The notes: a model not told the origin generated them from the letters alone. DNA of 64,000 bases from Diaporthe sp. PMI_573 (GCA_021399435.1 JAJTUP010000042.1:434001-498000), one strand, 5' to 3'. Positions 9,797 through 21,469 are shown, numbered from the stretch's first letter. Program-made: numbers and translations.

Positions 9797-12700
9797 CTAC
9801 CCACTACTGCTAACCTCCGCCTCAGGATTCCACTTCCTAACCCAGCTGACGAACCGCCGCCCCTGGATCTTGGCGTTGAGCAGCCGCCCACTGGCAGAGT
9901 TGGTCTCGAACGCGACCGCCTGCTTGCTGCGGTCCTTGAGCACGAGCTGCACCCACTGCTGGTCCCGCTCCGTCTCCATCTCGATCCGCGACACGTTGGC
10001 CGGCTCGATCCCCGTGGATGGGACAGCCGCCGCCGCTTCCGCAGCAGACGTCTCAAGCGGCTCCGCCACCCCGCGCACAGGGTCCGTCGCCAGCCGCAGG
10101 TACCCCGCCGTCGGGCTGCTGCTCCGCGACCACCGCACCCCGCGCCCGCTGTCCCGGAACTGCGAAACGTCGAAGATCTCCTTCCTGTTGTCCGTGGGCG
10201 TCTCGCCGCGCGACACCGAGGCCGCCGGTGTGGTGGAAGACGCTGCGGGCTGCTGCTGGGCGGCCGGTGACGGTTTTTGGTGGCCGTCGGCTGCGGCGCC
10301 GTGGCCACCCACCTGCGCGAAGGACGTCCGGGGCGTGTGCGGCGCCGGGCCGAATGACGACGTCCGGACCGCTTGCCAGCGGTCTCCGTTGTTGGGGATC
10401 ATGATGGTGGGCGTGCTGCGCCCCGAGCCGTCGGGCACCGACGTCGTGGACGCGCTCCTGGGCGGGCCCATCATGGGCGACTGCATCGGCGGCGAGAGGA
10501 TGCGCGAGAGGGACGGCGAGTGCTGCGGCGCGGCGTCCATCTGCTTCGCCGCCTGCTGCGCCGGCGGCTGGAAGTGGTGGTGGCCGTTGGTCTGCACGGG
10601 AACCGACGCGGGCCTCAGCGGCGTCGAGTCGCTGCCGCTGGTCATCTGCGCCATGAGGGCGTCGAACCGCTTGTAGCTGTCGAGGCCGTTCTCAGACGGC
10701 GCATCGGCCCGCATGCCGGCCGGGTTGAGGATGTTCTGCAGGTTCGAGTGCTTGCGGCCCTCGCTCCCCAGCTTGCCCATGCCCGGTGCCGCGAGCCCCC
10801 CGGTCTGCGATTCTGGGAACGTGCCGTCCGACCTCGAGCGCTGGTGATCAGCCAGGGTTGGGCGATGCAGCCTTGGGCTCGCATCGGTGTCTGCCCGCAC
10901 TGGGGCAGTAGGCTTGGGCTCCGTAGTCGCAGAGCGCTGGGGAGTGTCTTCCGCCACCTCCGACGCCGCCCTGCTGCGGCTGGCAGCCTCCCTGACGGCC
11001 GCTGCTACTTTGGCCTGCGCCGTTTGCGCACTCTTCCTCACGCGTTCGTGTTCCGAGAGGATATTGGATAAGCCAGCCTGGTCCGGATGACCTTCGTTGG
11101 GTTCCTCCGACGGCTTGGTCTCACTTGTCCGTCTGACAGCAGCTTCCCTGGAAGCGAGTTTCGGAGAGTCCTCGTCGCTTTTCTTGGCTGGTTTATCGTC
11201 GTCCATCTCAACGTCTGACCCGTGGGAGTCCGAGCCAGAGCCACCTTGTACCCAGTTAGAGTCTCCGGCGCTGGGGTCTGGGATTGGCCCAATGTCCATC
11301 TTCATCGGGTCTTCCTCTTCGTCACTGTCACCGTCAGAGTCATCGTCACTGCCGGGCGAATCGCGCCGACCGGGACTCTTCCCGAACTGCTTGTCGAAAA
11401 AGGTTGGGCTCCTATCGTCGGACTTGTCTGCGGACCGTAGAGACAGCCCTTGATCACCTACGTGAAGTGTTTCCAAATCAGTATTCACTCCGCCTTCACA
11501 TTTAGTCCCAGGTAGAACCTACCGATCCACTCTGCCTCGCCCTCCGGGGTTGCCGAAAGAGGCTCCCCAGGTCCAAGTCGTTTCAGTTCATCCCAACTGG
11601 CGCGGTTGTTCATTTTCACGGCGAACCACTCCCGGGCCTTCCTGAGACCACTAATATCCACACTCTCGGGCGGGTTATCTAAGTCAAGCTCCTGAAGCTT
11701 CTGGGCAGGCAGCCAGCCCAGTGACCAGGGCGTCCTGTCGAAGAACATGACAGGATACTCACGCTTCTTGGCCTTTGCCTCTCCGTCCTCGTACGCAGGT
11801 TGCCACCCCTTGATCTGCAGGCTGACCCGGTCTACGCGGTAGCATTTCGGCACGGTCTGCATGAGCGGCAGCTCTTGGAACCTTTCTTTCAGCCCGACCT
11901 CTCGCAGGCTCCCGTCCGGCCGTATGGGCAATACGACCAGTGAGTACCATTTCTTGTTCGACTGCCACAGTCCCTGGTAGAAATGACAATCCTTGGGCAC
12001 GGTGATGCTTGGCGCCGGCTTCTGCTCCCGGGCCTTTGGCGCGTTGTTGGAAGTCATGTCGCCGTTGACGTGGATCTCGCCTCCTTCCCTCTCGGTTTTG
12101 GGCTGCTTCTTGTGGTTGTCGGTGCGCTGCCTCCCCTCCTTTGAGAGAAGATTCCGGTTGTACGGCTCGTAACCATCCTCGGCCACCGCGCGCTGGTACT
12201 CATCGTTGTTGAGCTTGGCAAGCTCAGCGTTGCAGTCGGTGACGAGGTAGCCACAAATCTCGATGGCTAGATCGTGCGTCTTGGGTTGCATGTCATGTTG
12301 AGGACTGTGCACGTGCTTGGCCGCGCCGTGGACCGGGTTGCCAAACTTGAAATGGACGCCGTGCTCATCGCACTTGACGATGTACCAGTTGCCCGAGCCG
12401 GTCTTGTACTCGAAGATCTGGTGCTTGTATTGAGCCTTGCCGTCCTGGTAGACCTCGGCGAAGCTGATCGTGCGCTGAACCCGCTTTTCCATGCCTACCA
12501 CCGGTGCCGGTGGCGGCCGGTGTGCGCGAGGACTGCGTTTGACTGGCGATGGACCATCCTGTCCTTGATCAAAGGGCCTGTCCCTGGTGCGCGGCCGCTT
12601 CATGGCGCTGGTCGCGGCTTCGGTGGCTGGCGAGTCAGCGGCCTTCCTTTTCACATCTTGGCGTGGGGCCGGAGTCGCGCCCTGAGAAGCACGACTTGTC

Positions 12701-13808
12701 AGGACGTGTGGATTTGAACTCGGCAACGGCGGAACGTCCTGTCGCAGCGGAGGCTCGGTCAACTTGGTATCGCTAGCCAGGACTGGCTGGGCCACGCTTG
12801 GTAGTTGGTGACGAGGCTCATGAGGATGATGTTCGGGCACGTGATGGTGCGGCAGAGGTCGCTGATGATGCACTGGCTCCGTAGGCATACGCTGCTGCTG
12901 AATCATTGGCTGCTGTGCCATGGATTCCGGGAGAGGCATCCGCTGAGGGCCCGCTGGCTGAGGAGGACCCACTGGCTGTCGAGTCAAGGGTTCAGAAGGA
13001 AGGATGCGCTGCGGCGCAACCGGCTGCTGATGATGATGCGGAGGCGCCTCAGCGCGAGGAGGCATACGCTGCTGTGGCTGATGGGCCATTGGCTCCGGAC
13101 GAGCTGCTTCCTGAGGCGCCGGCCCACGCGACGCCGGCGTCGGTGTATTCACCGACTGGTGTTGGTGTGCAGGTGAAGTATTAGCGAACGCTGGCGTCGC
13201 AGGAGTCCCTTGTCCTGCATTTGACATCTGAATAACAGCGTGTTAGTGATACTAAGACCTAGAGGCTTGTGTGTACATAGACAGAAAGATCTATATAGGC
13301 TTTGACTGACTCGAATAGCACTAGTTTGAGGATGCGACGGCGTGCTACTGTTACTATTCACCCTGGGCATCGCACTGCGAGCGGCTGACGGCATCGCCAT
13401 GAGGCTCGTGATCTTATTATGATAACGCTGCTCGATGGTGGTCTTGCTCGCCGCATGCTCGTCACGTAATCGTTGCTGCTCCAGTCGAAGGCTGACTTGG
13501 TTGTTGATCGTGGCGGCGATCGCGGGCTGAAGGTCTATAAAGGCCCGCTGAACACTTTCCTGGACTCTTTGCTGCAACTGTGAGTACAGACGATTGTTCT
13601 CTAGGTGGACCTGCTCCTCAAGCTGCCTATGGCGGTGGTCATGCTCGTGGTCGAGTCGCTTCTGTTCCTCCTGCTTGTCCTTCTTCAATGTGCGGTACTG
13701 CGCCACATCGAAATCGTCTTCCATCGGAGTTGTGTCCATCCGATCTGCCGAGGACGCCGTGGCTGATGAGGCCGCCGGGAGAAACTCGTTGACACGTTTA
13801 GGATCCAT
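9797..13808 (-). CDS. Large coiled-coil, Pro/Gln-rich nuclear-type protein, three exons
   Basis: Model on the minus strand: exon 1 13808-13311, intron 13310-13228 (83 bp, GTCAGT..CAG with CACTAACAC branch), exon 2 13227-11523, intron 11522-11458 (65 bp, GTAGGT..GTAG), exon 3 11457-9797; 1287 residues. Residues ~45-140 form a charged coiled coil (KKDKQEEQKRLDHEH...). Then comes a His/Pro/Gln-rich region, a basic segment (MKRPRTRDR) that may be a nuclear signal, and two folded-looking blocks, one starting VQRTISFAEVYQDGKAQ and one KDCHFYQGLWQSNKKWYSL. Exon 3 begins with acidic low complexity, is Ser/Pro-rich, and ends in a short conserved-looking domain (MQWVQLVLKD-like, GRRFVSWVRKW). The first splice is secure. 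The second is inferred; without it the protein stops at 11485 (about 746 residues) and exon 3 would need another start. Family not recognised. Confidence 0.7.
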
Positions 13809-14508
13809 CTTTGCGTCAACAGAGCAGACAGGTATGTGAGTGAGGCACTGCTGCTCCGGACATTTGACCTCGCGTCTGGTATTGAGGACCTGATCTGACG
13901 TCAGTACAATCTCATTATGGTCACAGATTGAGAATGAGGCTTGCTTCTCCTTTCCGAGTCCGTCAGGTGTTGTATCGCAATGGCTTCGTTGCGTGTGTAA
14001 GCAGGTTGACCAGAAAGGGAAAAAAAATTAAGCCTTTACAGGGTTCCTGGCGTTTGGCCTCTTGCTTCAGTTTTCACCTGCACCAGGACCAGCGCCTTTT
14101 CCAGAACCTGCACTCTAAACAAGACAGGCCGTAGGTGAATGTGAAGCAGCAAATATGACCCAAAAGCTCGGTGACACTCGCGGCAAAAGTGTGCGTGCGT
14201 GCACTGGAGAAGGGAAAGTGGAATCGGAGTGGCCTTAGGGGCGGTCACGAATAAGGGAGGGCACTCACTTTTCACCTTAAGACGTCTGCTATAGCTGGGC
14301 GGCTTAATGGTAAGGCCTACCCCAACTGACAAGTAATTTACCGTCATAAATCCCCTTCCTAACTGGGTTTAGTGAGTATCCCAAAAGGGGTTGGGGTGGG
14401 GGACGACCATGAGTTGTTGCGACCCCTGAGGAGGCTTTATCACCCCCCGATGTTGCTGTTGAGATTTCTTCACCGACAACAACTATTTATGGTCATTACT
14501 GAGTCAAT
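13809..14508. other. Promoter of the coiled-coil gene and left flank of a hAT element
   Basis: No gene is supported. The first ~130 bp is the presumed 5' region of the minus-strand coiled-coil gene. Around 14339-14354 the sequence TACCGTCATAAATCCC resembles, in inverted orientation, the hairpin at 16691-16732 and may be the left end of the hAT element, but I could not define a clean target duplication. Confidence 0.35.
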
Positions 14509-16443
14509 ATGACCAATCGGGGAGGTCGTCCTAAACTTCATGGCATTGACGAATATTTCCGGCCGGCTTCGGAAGAGGGCTTTACTCTGAACCGTGTAGT
14601 CTGCAAGCTCTGCTCAAAGACTATGGCGAAGCACACCTCCAAACAACTGCGACACCTTCACACGCAATGCACCGCATATCGACAGCTTCATGAAGTCATT
14701 CCCAGCCGACAACCGCTCATCAACACTAAGTTGGATAGTGTTAGCAAAGCATCTAAGGATGCATTGGACCGTCAAGCCGCCGTCGCAGTCTTTACCTCCG
14801 GCAAACCCTATTCCCTCTATGAAGAGCCTGAGACAATGAAACCATTCCAAATGCTAAATTCGGCATATAAACCTCCAGATCGCAATCGAATTGCCTCATT
14901 CCTCGACCCTGTCTACCTGGACCATCAGCAACGTGTCAAGGCTCTTCTGGACGAGGCCCCGCATCTCAACGTCATATTCGATGCCTCCGATGATATCTCA
15001 AGCAACCGAATTATCAATATATCCATTGAGATTCCTAGTTCAGTTGCATTTTACTGGACGACAATCGATACCAAAGATCATGATCACACGGCATTGACGA
15101 CCTTGAGCCTTATCAAGCCATCTCTTCTTGAAATATTCGGACACGATTTCTCGCGGCTGAATGCTATCTGTACAGATACATGTAGCACAATGAGAAAGCT
15201 TCATCGAGAAATGAAGGCGCTGCCAGAGTTCAGCCACTGCCTTTATATCTTGTGCGATTCTCACGGACTTCAATTGCTTATCAAAGACATTGTGGAGTCG
15301 AAGCGGTGGATGCCAATTCTTGGGAAGGCTACTTTTCTCATTGCCTTCTTTAAGAAGGCCAAATTGCAGTTGTCAAGGCTTCGCATTCATCAGCAGGAAT
15401 GCTACGGGCAGCGCAAGGCGTTCATTACTGCTGCAATCACACGCTGGGGAACACAACTTGCTGCTGTTAAGTCTGTGTTTGACAACAAAGACGCCCTTCG
15501 AGCTTTCGCACGCGATCCAGTTATTCTCAACGGAATGAAGCAGGTAATTGTCAAAGAGGAGGAACAAGTGACACAGTCAAGTCTACATCAGGTGATATCA
15601 TATATCAATGATCTCGAATTTTGGGCCAATCTGGAAATGTTATTCAAAGTTCTTCAGCCGATTGGCCATGCCCAAGCCAACTCAGAACGCGACCGCGCGG
15701 GTCTTGGCGAGGTTATTCCACGTTGGCTATCCATTCAGGCTTCACGGGACGCATTGGAAAAGGCTGATCAAGACCCACTAATAAACTACCAAGAACTGAA
15801 AGCGTTACGAAAGCAACGGTTTGACGCGCAAACGGACGACATACACTACATGGCCTTTGCTTTGGACCCTGCCACTACCGACCCGAAGCACCATTTGTTG
15901 ACCACAGACATTGTCAGAAGAGCACACAACTTTCTTGAGGACAACACCAACGCCGAGGAATACGGCAATATCTTCCGGGAGTTTTGTCAATTTAGGGCTC
16001 GGGAGGGCAACCTCTTTGGCCCAGGAAGTCGCATATACAGAGCAGCATCCGAGGGCACTCCACACCACCAACACGTCCTTGACAGTTGGCGGTATCTTCA
16101 TTCTATGAATGTATCACTCGCTGCATTGGCCAAACGAGTCCTGGGCGCTTTGGCTAATTCCGTACCTTCTGAGAGATCTTTTTCCACGATCAATTTCCTC
16201 CACAACAAGATTCGCAATCGTCTTACTGTCACTAGCACCAATAAATTGACATTCATATATATGAATAGTCGGGTGTTAAGAAGACTTGAGACGGCCCAAG
16301 AGACACCTTGGAGAATGCCGAGCGGCCAATCCTGGGAGACGGCTGACGTGAAGTTGCTCTTAGAGCTCGAGGACGACTTCCAGGACTGCATTTTTGTAGA
16401 TGCAGGCACGGACGCAGAGACAGAGTCTGTTTATTCACGTTGA
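14509..16443 (+). CDS. hAT family transposase, open
   Basis: 644 residues in one exon from ATG. The N-terminus has a BED-type zinc finger pattern (CKLCSK ... HLHTQC). The central region shows the RNase H-like fold landmarks VIFDASDDISSNR and the ICTDTCSTMRKL block. The C-terminus carries the hATC dimerisation block: LANSVPSERSFSTINFLHNK followed by IRNRLTVTSTNKL. These place it in the hAT cut-and-paste group. The frame is complete, so the copy may encode active protein. The same hATC signature recurs in a fragment at 49437-49646. Candidate termini are weak (14339 and ~16735). The ORF is flanked by AT-rich DNA on the 3' side. Confidence 0.9.
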   Translation: MTNRGGRPKLHGIDEYFRPASEEGFTLNRVVCKLCSKTMAKHTSKQLRHLHTQCTAYRQLHEVIPSRQPLINTKLDSVSKASKDALDRQAAVAVFTSGKPYSLYEEPETMKPFQMLNSAYKPPDRNRIASFLDPVYLDHQQRVKALLDEAPHLNVIFDASDDISSNRIINISIEIPSSVAFYWTTIDTKDHDHTALTTLSLIKPSLLEIFGHDFSRLNAICTDTCSTMRKLHREMKALPEFSHCLYILCDSHGLQLLIKDIVESKRWMPILGKATFLIAFFKKAKLQLSRLRIHQQECYGQRKAFITAAITRWGTQLAAVKSVFDNKDALRAFARDPVILNGMKQVIVKEEEQVTQSSLHQVISYINDLEFWANLEMLFKVLQPIGHAQANSERDRAGLGEVIPRWLSIQASRDALEKADQDPLINYQELKALRKQRFDAQTDDIHYMAFALDPATTDPKHHLLTTDIVRRAHNFLEDNTNAEEYGNIFREFCQFRAREGNLFGPGSRIYRAASEGTPHHQHVLDSWRYLHSMNVSLAALAKRVLGALANSVPSERSFSTINFLHNKIRNRLTVTSTNKLTFIYMNSRVLRRLETAQETPWRMPSGQSWETADVKLLLELEDDFQDCIFVDAGTDAETESVYSR

Positions 16444-16690
16444 AATGTAAATAGGTTGGCTTTCGAGATATATAATATTATCGTATTGAAGTAGCAAGTC
16501 TGGGAGTTTTGGCGAAGAAACGAGCACGGAGCCGTTGCACAGGGGTATGGACCTCTTGTACCCGCACAGCCAATTTTGGTGTGATCGGTACCTCATCCCC
16601 GACGAATACCAATGACACCAGACTGTATGTGCGTATATCATTCCACCGACGCCGTTTCGTAGTCACCAAATAGTACTTGGAAGCACGTGA

Positions 16691-16732
16691 TAAATGACGC
16701 GTCATAAACCTCGGGTTTATGACCGTCATTTA
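16691..16732. repeat. Interrupted palindrome near the right end of the hAT element
   Basis: Left arm TAAATGACGCGTCATAAACC and right arm GGTTTATGACCGTCATTTA pair almost perfectly around a short TCG centre. The core GTCATAAA also appears about 2.3 kb away at 14343, left of the transposase. This may be a subterminal transposase-binding site or the element's terminus. Confidence 0.6.
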
Positions 16733-17139
16733 CCTAAATTGTTGAGCATTAACGCAACCAGTGCCCAGGGAAAAGCGTGTTGGTTGTAAATTATAGCAGC
16801 CTCATTGCCAGCGATGAACTTCATGAAAGACAGGCACACATTGAGATAACGTAATATGACAGGTTAGAAAGCGTCGTGGACGAACTTGTCCGAAAGTACC
16901 ACACCAAGATGTCGATCCTTGATTTTCCACTTTATAAAGGCTCTTTTGCAATTTCGGCTACTGCCTAAACACTGCCGCAAATATTAATTACTTAATGCGC
17001 GAGGCCTCCTAACATCAAAACTATTTAAGGTCTGCCTCCCATCATCTGCCTATACTTTAGGTAAGTTCCAATTTTCATTACACCGTGATACCAGATATTT
17101 TCTTACGTCCTGCTATATTAATTCAAAAGCGAGATCAAC
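16733..17139. other. AT-rich intergenic region upstream of a secreted-protein gene
   Basis: No coding signal. It is the presumed promoter of the small secreted protein gene that follows; a pyrimidine-rich, AT-rich leader precedes the ATG at 17140, but no motif is specific enough to name. Confidence 0.4.
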
Positions 17140-17700
17140 ATGAAGTCCATATTCCCAAACATCCTCCTATTCCCGGCCATGACTGTAACGGGCATAGCGA
17201 TTGATGTCATTTCTACCGCGGTGGTCTCCACCGTGACGGAGCCAGTCTGCATCAACGGCTGCGCTAGAGAAGCCACTCCACTCCCTGAGTCTGAAGCATT
17301 AGCTACGGTCATCGCCTCCACCGTCGAAAATGACGACGCAAATGGCACCGAGGCTACTGTAGACAGGCGCTGGTCCAAGGGGCGCAACTCGCTCTGCTTC
17401 ACCTCTAGCAGCCTGGTTTTGGGCGGGGGCTACGCCATCTACCTGGACGGCTGGGGTCAAGAGCACGACGGTTGTGGGAAAGGAGCCCTTGACAATCTCC
17501 GAGGCCAGTGCGGCGATGTCTGGTACTGGACTTGTCAGAACTGGGGATCCGGCGTGTTGCTGACATTTTACCTGGCGGGGCCTCCCAGGGCCAAGTGTGC
17601 GGTGGACGCGATGTGGCTTGCTTCACCAAAAGACCAGCGGGAGGAGGGCCTCTGCTGCGTGTATCTAGGATCCCAGATTGGGTCAATGAACACGTGTTAG
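17140..17700 (+). CDS. Small secreted cysteine-rich protein, effector-like
   Basis: 186 residues, intronless. The N-terminus (MKSIFPNILLFPAMTVTGIA) is a hydrophobic stretch after one Lys and fits a signal peptide. The mature part has about 11 Cys in a region from residue 86 on, with blocks SLCFTSS, GWGQEHDGCGKGALDN, LRGQCGDVWYWTC and the closing GLCCVYL, suggesting a disulfide-knit secreted domain. A spacer rich in Ser/Thr/Glu separates it from the signal. The features match fungal secreted proteins that act outside the cell, sometimes as host-interaction effectors, but no function can be assigned. It sits in a transposon-rich block, as such genes often do. Size and composition, not homology, drive this call. 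Confidence 0.65.
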   Translation: MKSIFPNILLFPAMTVTGIAIDVISTAVVSTVTEPVCINGCAREATPLPESEALATVIASTVENDDANGTEATVDRRWSKGRNSLCFTSSSLVLGGGYAIYLDGWGQEHDGCGKGALDNLRGQCGDVWYWTCQNWGSGVLLTFYLAGPPRAKCAVDAMWLASPKDQREEGLCCVYLGSQIGSMNTC

Positions 17701-17851
17701 CACCCTGGTTAGTTTGTATTTGGCATTTTGGTCCATTGCCTAGACGCAGAATTAGGCTCTCGTTGTAGTAAGTGTTGTTAAGAGCACTATTGAAAGGGTA
17801 CTTCCTGTAGTTTAAATCTATTTCCTAATTTCTAGAATAGGAACATCCCGT

Positions 17852-18416
17852 ATGCTTGAGGGTGCTCTCGCTAACAAGTCGAGTCCCGAGGAGCTCAACG
17901 CGGCACTCAACCACGCGAGAAAAATAGCAAGAGGTACCCCCAGCTTAGATCCAATTCACAAAAGTTGTATTTTTGTTCACACATCCTGAGAAGAATGGTA
18001 TCAGGGCGAGTACTTTTTTCTCAAGGTACTTTCATTTTTAGGTGATACAGAGAGCGGGGTAATCTTTGTCGGCAAAATTTTCAGTTCGTGGGCAATAAGG
18101 CACCCAGCCTCATATAACCTTTCTCCGTGAGGTAAAAAACCTACTTTTTAACCCGCTTTTATAAGATCAATTCGGAGACTATAACAACAGGATTTTCAAT
18201 ATCTCAGGCATAATTTATCTGAAAAAATACACAAACTTCGAGGATGCGGCCGCTGAGGTCGAATACAGACACGATGCTGCGGAACTCTACGTTAGGGATC
18301 AAAAATCGACATACGAGGCTACATTCTCTAGCCTCAATCCCGAAGACGACCATATTTTGGTTCAAAACATCCAAATCTGTATATGTGCAAACCTGAGTGC
18401 GTACACGGGATGCTGA
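17852..18416 (+). pseudogene. Broken multi-exon gene of unknown function
   Basis: Three open coding-like segments lie in order: 17852-17933 (MLEGALANKSSPEELNAALN...), a middle piece after a TTTTAG acceptor at about 18041 (GDTESGVIFVGKIFSSWAIR), and 18206-18416 (YLKKYTNFEDAAAEVEYRHD ... ending TGA). Between them are GTACCC and GTAAAA donors and a TATCTCAG acceptor. The middle segment runs into a TGA just before its donor, so the pieces cannot be joined without a stop. I read this as a decayed gene; a mis-chosen splice site is the alternative. Confidence 0.35.
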
Positions 18417-18443
18417 GGGAAGGCGAAGCCTATGTGCGCTTAA

Positions 18444-18756
18444 TCACATCCCGAGCAAATGGATGAACTGAACGATGCGGGCATTGTTGGACGGGACAAT
18501 CTCTGCGAGACCGCAGCTGAGGGCGCTGATTCTGGTGTCGATGTCGTCGTCGGCGATGAAGTCATCCGAGCTTCGACATTCGTCTAGTGACTTGTGAGTG
18601 CAGTAAGGATCAACTGCCATGGCCCATTGCAGCTCTCGCGTTGTCAACGGCCTCGTGGAGAAAAATATCCATTGCATGAGTCTCAAAGTGCTTGAGTGAT
18701 TTTCCACACCCTGAATGAGCTCGCGGTACAGGTCGTTCAAATTCCGGGGTATCCGC
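18444..18756 (-). pseudogene. NACHT/STAND receptor fragment (post-NTPase helical region)
   Basis: Minus-strand frame encoding NLNDLYRELIQGVENHSSTL followed by WIFFSTRPLTTRELQWAMAV. This is the winged-helix-like segment that follows the NACHT NTPase in fungal NOD-like receptors (pattern L..LY..L...... W..F..RPL...EL..A). Nothing of the P-loop NTPase or of the repeat domain remains. The fragment is joined at its upstream side to a 156-bp repeat that recurs at 45314, so a duplication boundary interrupts the gene here. Confidence 0.65.
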
Positions 18757-18912
18757 TGTTGGAAGTTTTGCAGGTTCCCCTCAACTGCAGGGATGACAGG
18801 GCTGTAAAACAGGGCGATGAGGCCACCAAAGGTGGCCATGCATTGGGCTAAATTGTAGGCGAACACAGGGCACAACACAAGGCTAAACGCAAGGCAGATT
18901 AGTGCGGCAGAG
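18757..18912 (-). repeat. 156-bp dispersed repeat, copy 1
   Basis: Essentially identical in inverted orientation to 45314-45469. It carries an open frame reading ALICLAFSLVLCPVFAYNLA in both copies. The outer edge (GTGCGGCTCTGCCGCAC read on the minus strand) forms a small hairpin in this copy only. The flanks of the two copies are unrelated, so this is a short mobile or duplicated segment. No inverted ends or target duplication were found. Confidence 0.85.
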
Positions 18913-21469
18913 CCGCACAAAGACGTCCTGCACATAGCTATATGATGAAGCTGCTTTTCATGTATTATTGAGAACAAGCAACATACATGCAACATCGCAT
19001 TTGGAAGAATTGACACATCTTCATCATTGCACCCAACAAACCTGTTTCCTGTGCTATCTCACAACATTTTCTTCCCCGACGATCTTCGAGGCTGGCGTGC
19101 CTAGGTATATCAATTATCAGGTATAGTTTGCTTTTAGGGGAGCACACAAAAGGCAGAACGGGCTTAATAGACACAATAAAATAAATGGGCATTAGCCACG
19201 CACCCTTTTTGGTCGGTCCTCAAACGATATGTACCTCCCAACGATTCCGGCTGCGCTCTCATCCTCCTAAACTTCACTTTAGAGTGGTGTCGAGTCCTCG
19301 TGGAGTCGTTAAGTGGCTATGTAGGACCCTGATATAAACATCTATACGGTTCAGTCTTTCTTGCTCCGCGAGGACAGCCCCATCAATGATACGTAGAGGT
19401 GGTTCACTATGATCTAAGCCACCATTTTGGATATGATTCTCAATAGATGATTTATGGACGTTATAATTGTACGTGTGATCATGAGTGGCATGTCCAGGCA
19501 TTTTGAACACATATGGAGAAGACCGTAAAAAATAATTTAATCGAAGTAACAGAGATAAGAGCTACAGCACGGTAATCACTGCCTTTATGAATACAATTGA
19601 TAGGAAAGTGCTGTACTTTATTACATGACTTTCGAAGTGCGCAACCAAAATTCGACAGACAGTCCAACGCAGAAATACAATATAGAAATACGCGGTGGAT
19701 AAAGGGACTTGAGGCGATGGATGCCCAGTCTAGATTCAATGTGACATCTAACAAGGGCGACAAAATGAGGAATCGACTCATGTGATTCATCGAGAACGTG
19801 ACGAGACGGACAGGAATCAGAATGTTCGGATAAAGACGGCTACGCTCCCGAGGCTGTCTTCATCACACATGCAGAAGATGAACGTATCACCCTGCGAGCG
19901 AGACCTTTCTTGACTTGGTCGATGACCCAGACTCCAGCACCTACCCAGATTCACACAGCAGCTTCGCCGCCGGACGTAGCCCCAATGGTGAAGATCCGCA
20001 AATTGCAATATTCAAAAAGAGGATTCAAGACCTTGCCAGATCCTAATCCTAGCGCCAGATACACATCCCTGGGTCGCTTACAAGCGACATCGTGCTATCG
20101 CTGTCAGGCGAAATCGTGCCATCGCTTTTGAATCTCTCGAGGTCGGCGCCGAAGACCAAGGCGACAAGGCCATCTTTTGTGATCTGGTTGAACCAACTCA
20201 TGCTTGCAAATATCTGCTGAAGGATGATTTCCTTGTCACATGCCAAAGGTTTGGTAGGATGTGTCATCTTCAATAATTAATATTTGATAAATGCGAAAAC
20301 GATATTCAATGTGATTGACGGGAAGTTAAGTTTTCATCTTCCATGGGCGCGAAACGCTGTTCAAATAGAGATCCGAAGTAAGTCCTGCGGGCGACTTTTA
20401 TTTCGCCAATTCATTTCCTCGATGATCGGTTGTCAGTGTCGTTTGACCTGCAGTGGAGCTATCTATCAATACGTGGGACGAAAAGGGGGCTCAAAGCCTA
20501 GATTTGTACATCCCTTTCCATTTCACACCTAGTCGGTCACGATCTCGTTTCGAGAGGCTTGTCCGTGGCGTCCGAGGCCGGATTCTGGGTCTGCGCCTAG
20601 AGATTATATCCAACGATACGGTACTCAGACTCCGGGATTCCTGTTTAGGACTTGCAGTCACGGTTGTCGGTCCCGTCTCGAGCTGTCTACTGCTATAATG
20701 TAAGCGATTTCGACCTGGTCAGCGGTACGGATCTAGAAGGCCTATTCTTGGGCAGTAACATGAATTTGAGATCGGCACACATTCTTTTTCCTTCCTTTCA
20801 GGCTGTTGGCCAGGCTCCGGTTGCTCTGGAGAAACATCCCCGTCTCATCGAATCATGCCGGAAACTGAATCCTGTCTTTGTCAAAAACATCCAGTGGTCA
20901 ATTTGAAACTGCTACAGTATACCGAAAATCATGAACAAAGCGTGGATCCAATGTATGATTGCAGGTGACAATCTATTAGAGGCAATTTCACAGAGGCCGC
21001 CTTCCAAAATGGCTGCAACATATCGCTTCGTCCTGCGCACAACCACATCGCGTCCCTCAGCTGCAGTTTTTGGCGGTCTGCTTAAACAGCGTTTAGAATA
21101 ATATCCATTGTAGTCCAGTTTTGAGCATCATCTATCCATTCATGGATTGCTCGCGATAAACCTATCTCTGTTCTCAACGAATCACCGTGGAAAACTTGCT
21201 TTATCCATCGGCGGCTTTCTCGCCGCTCTGAAAACAAGAGCCATTGGCGAGGGGCTACTGTTCATCTAAACACGATCTGGCGACGTTTGAGAGTACCGCG
21301 AGGCAAGAATTGTCGCGCTGCCTAAATATTTCCGAATCATTGCTGCAAGGGCATGACAGTGTATTTTAAGCAGTGTACTTTGCAAAATTCAACAGTGGGC
21401 AAATTGGTCATATCTGACATACTAATGGGTGTATGCTACGTAATGAACTCCCTATCATAACGTAACAAC
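18913..21469. other. 2.5 kb without a supported gene
   Basis: Short frames only. A stretch around 19905-20045 on plus (VDDPDSSTYPDSHSSFAAGR) and 20049-20273 on minus (ITKDGLVALVFGADLERFKS) look faintly coding and could be remains of old genes, but I cannot connect them or name a family. Confidence 0.4.

Noticed and set aside
9655..10308. Arg/Ser-rich minus-strand frame inside the coiled-coil gene, plus several plus-strand frames there
   Set aside because: Shadows of the real coding strand in GC-rich sequence.
14339..16735. Full hAT element boundaries around the 14509 transposase
   Set aside because: ATTTACC occurs near both candidate ends, but the inverted ends do not align cleanly with it, so I did not define the element.
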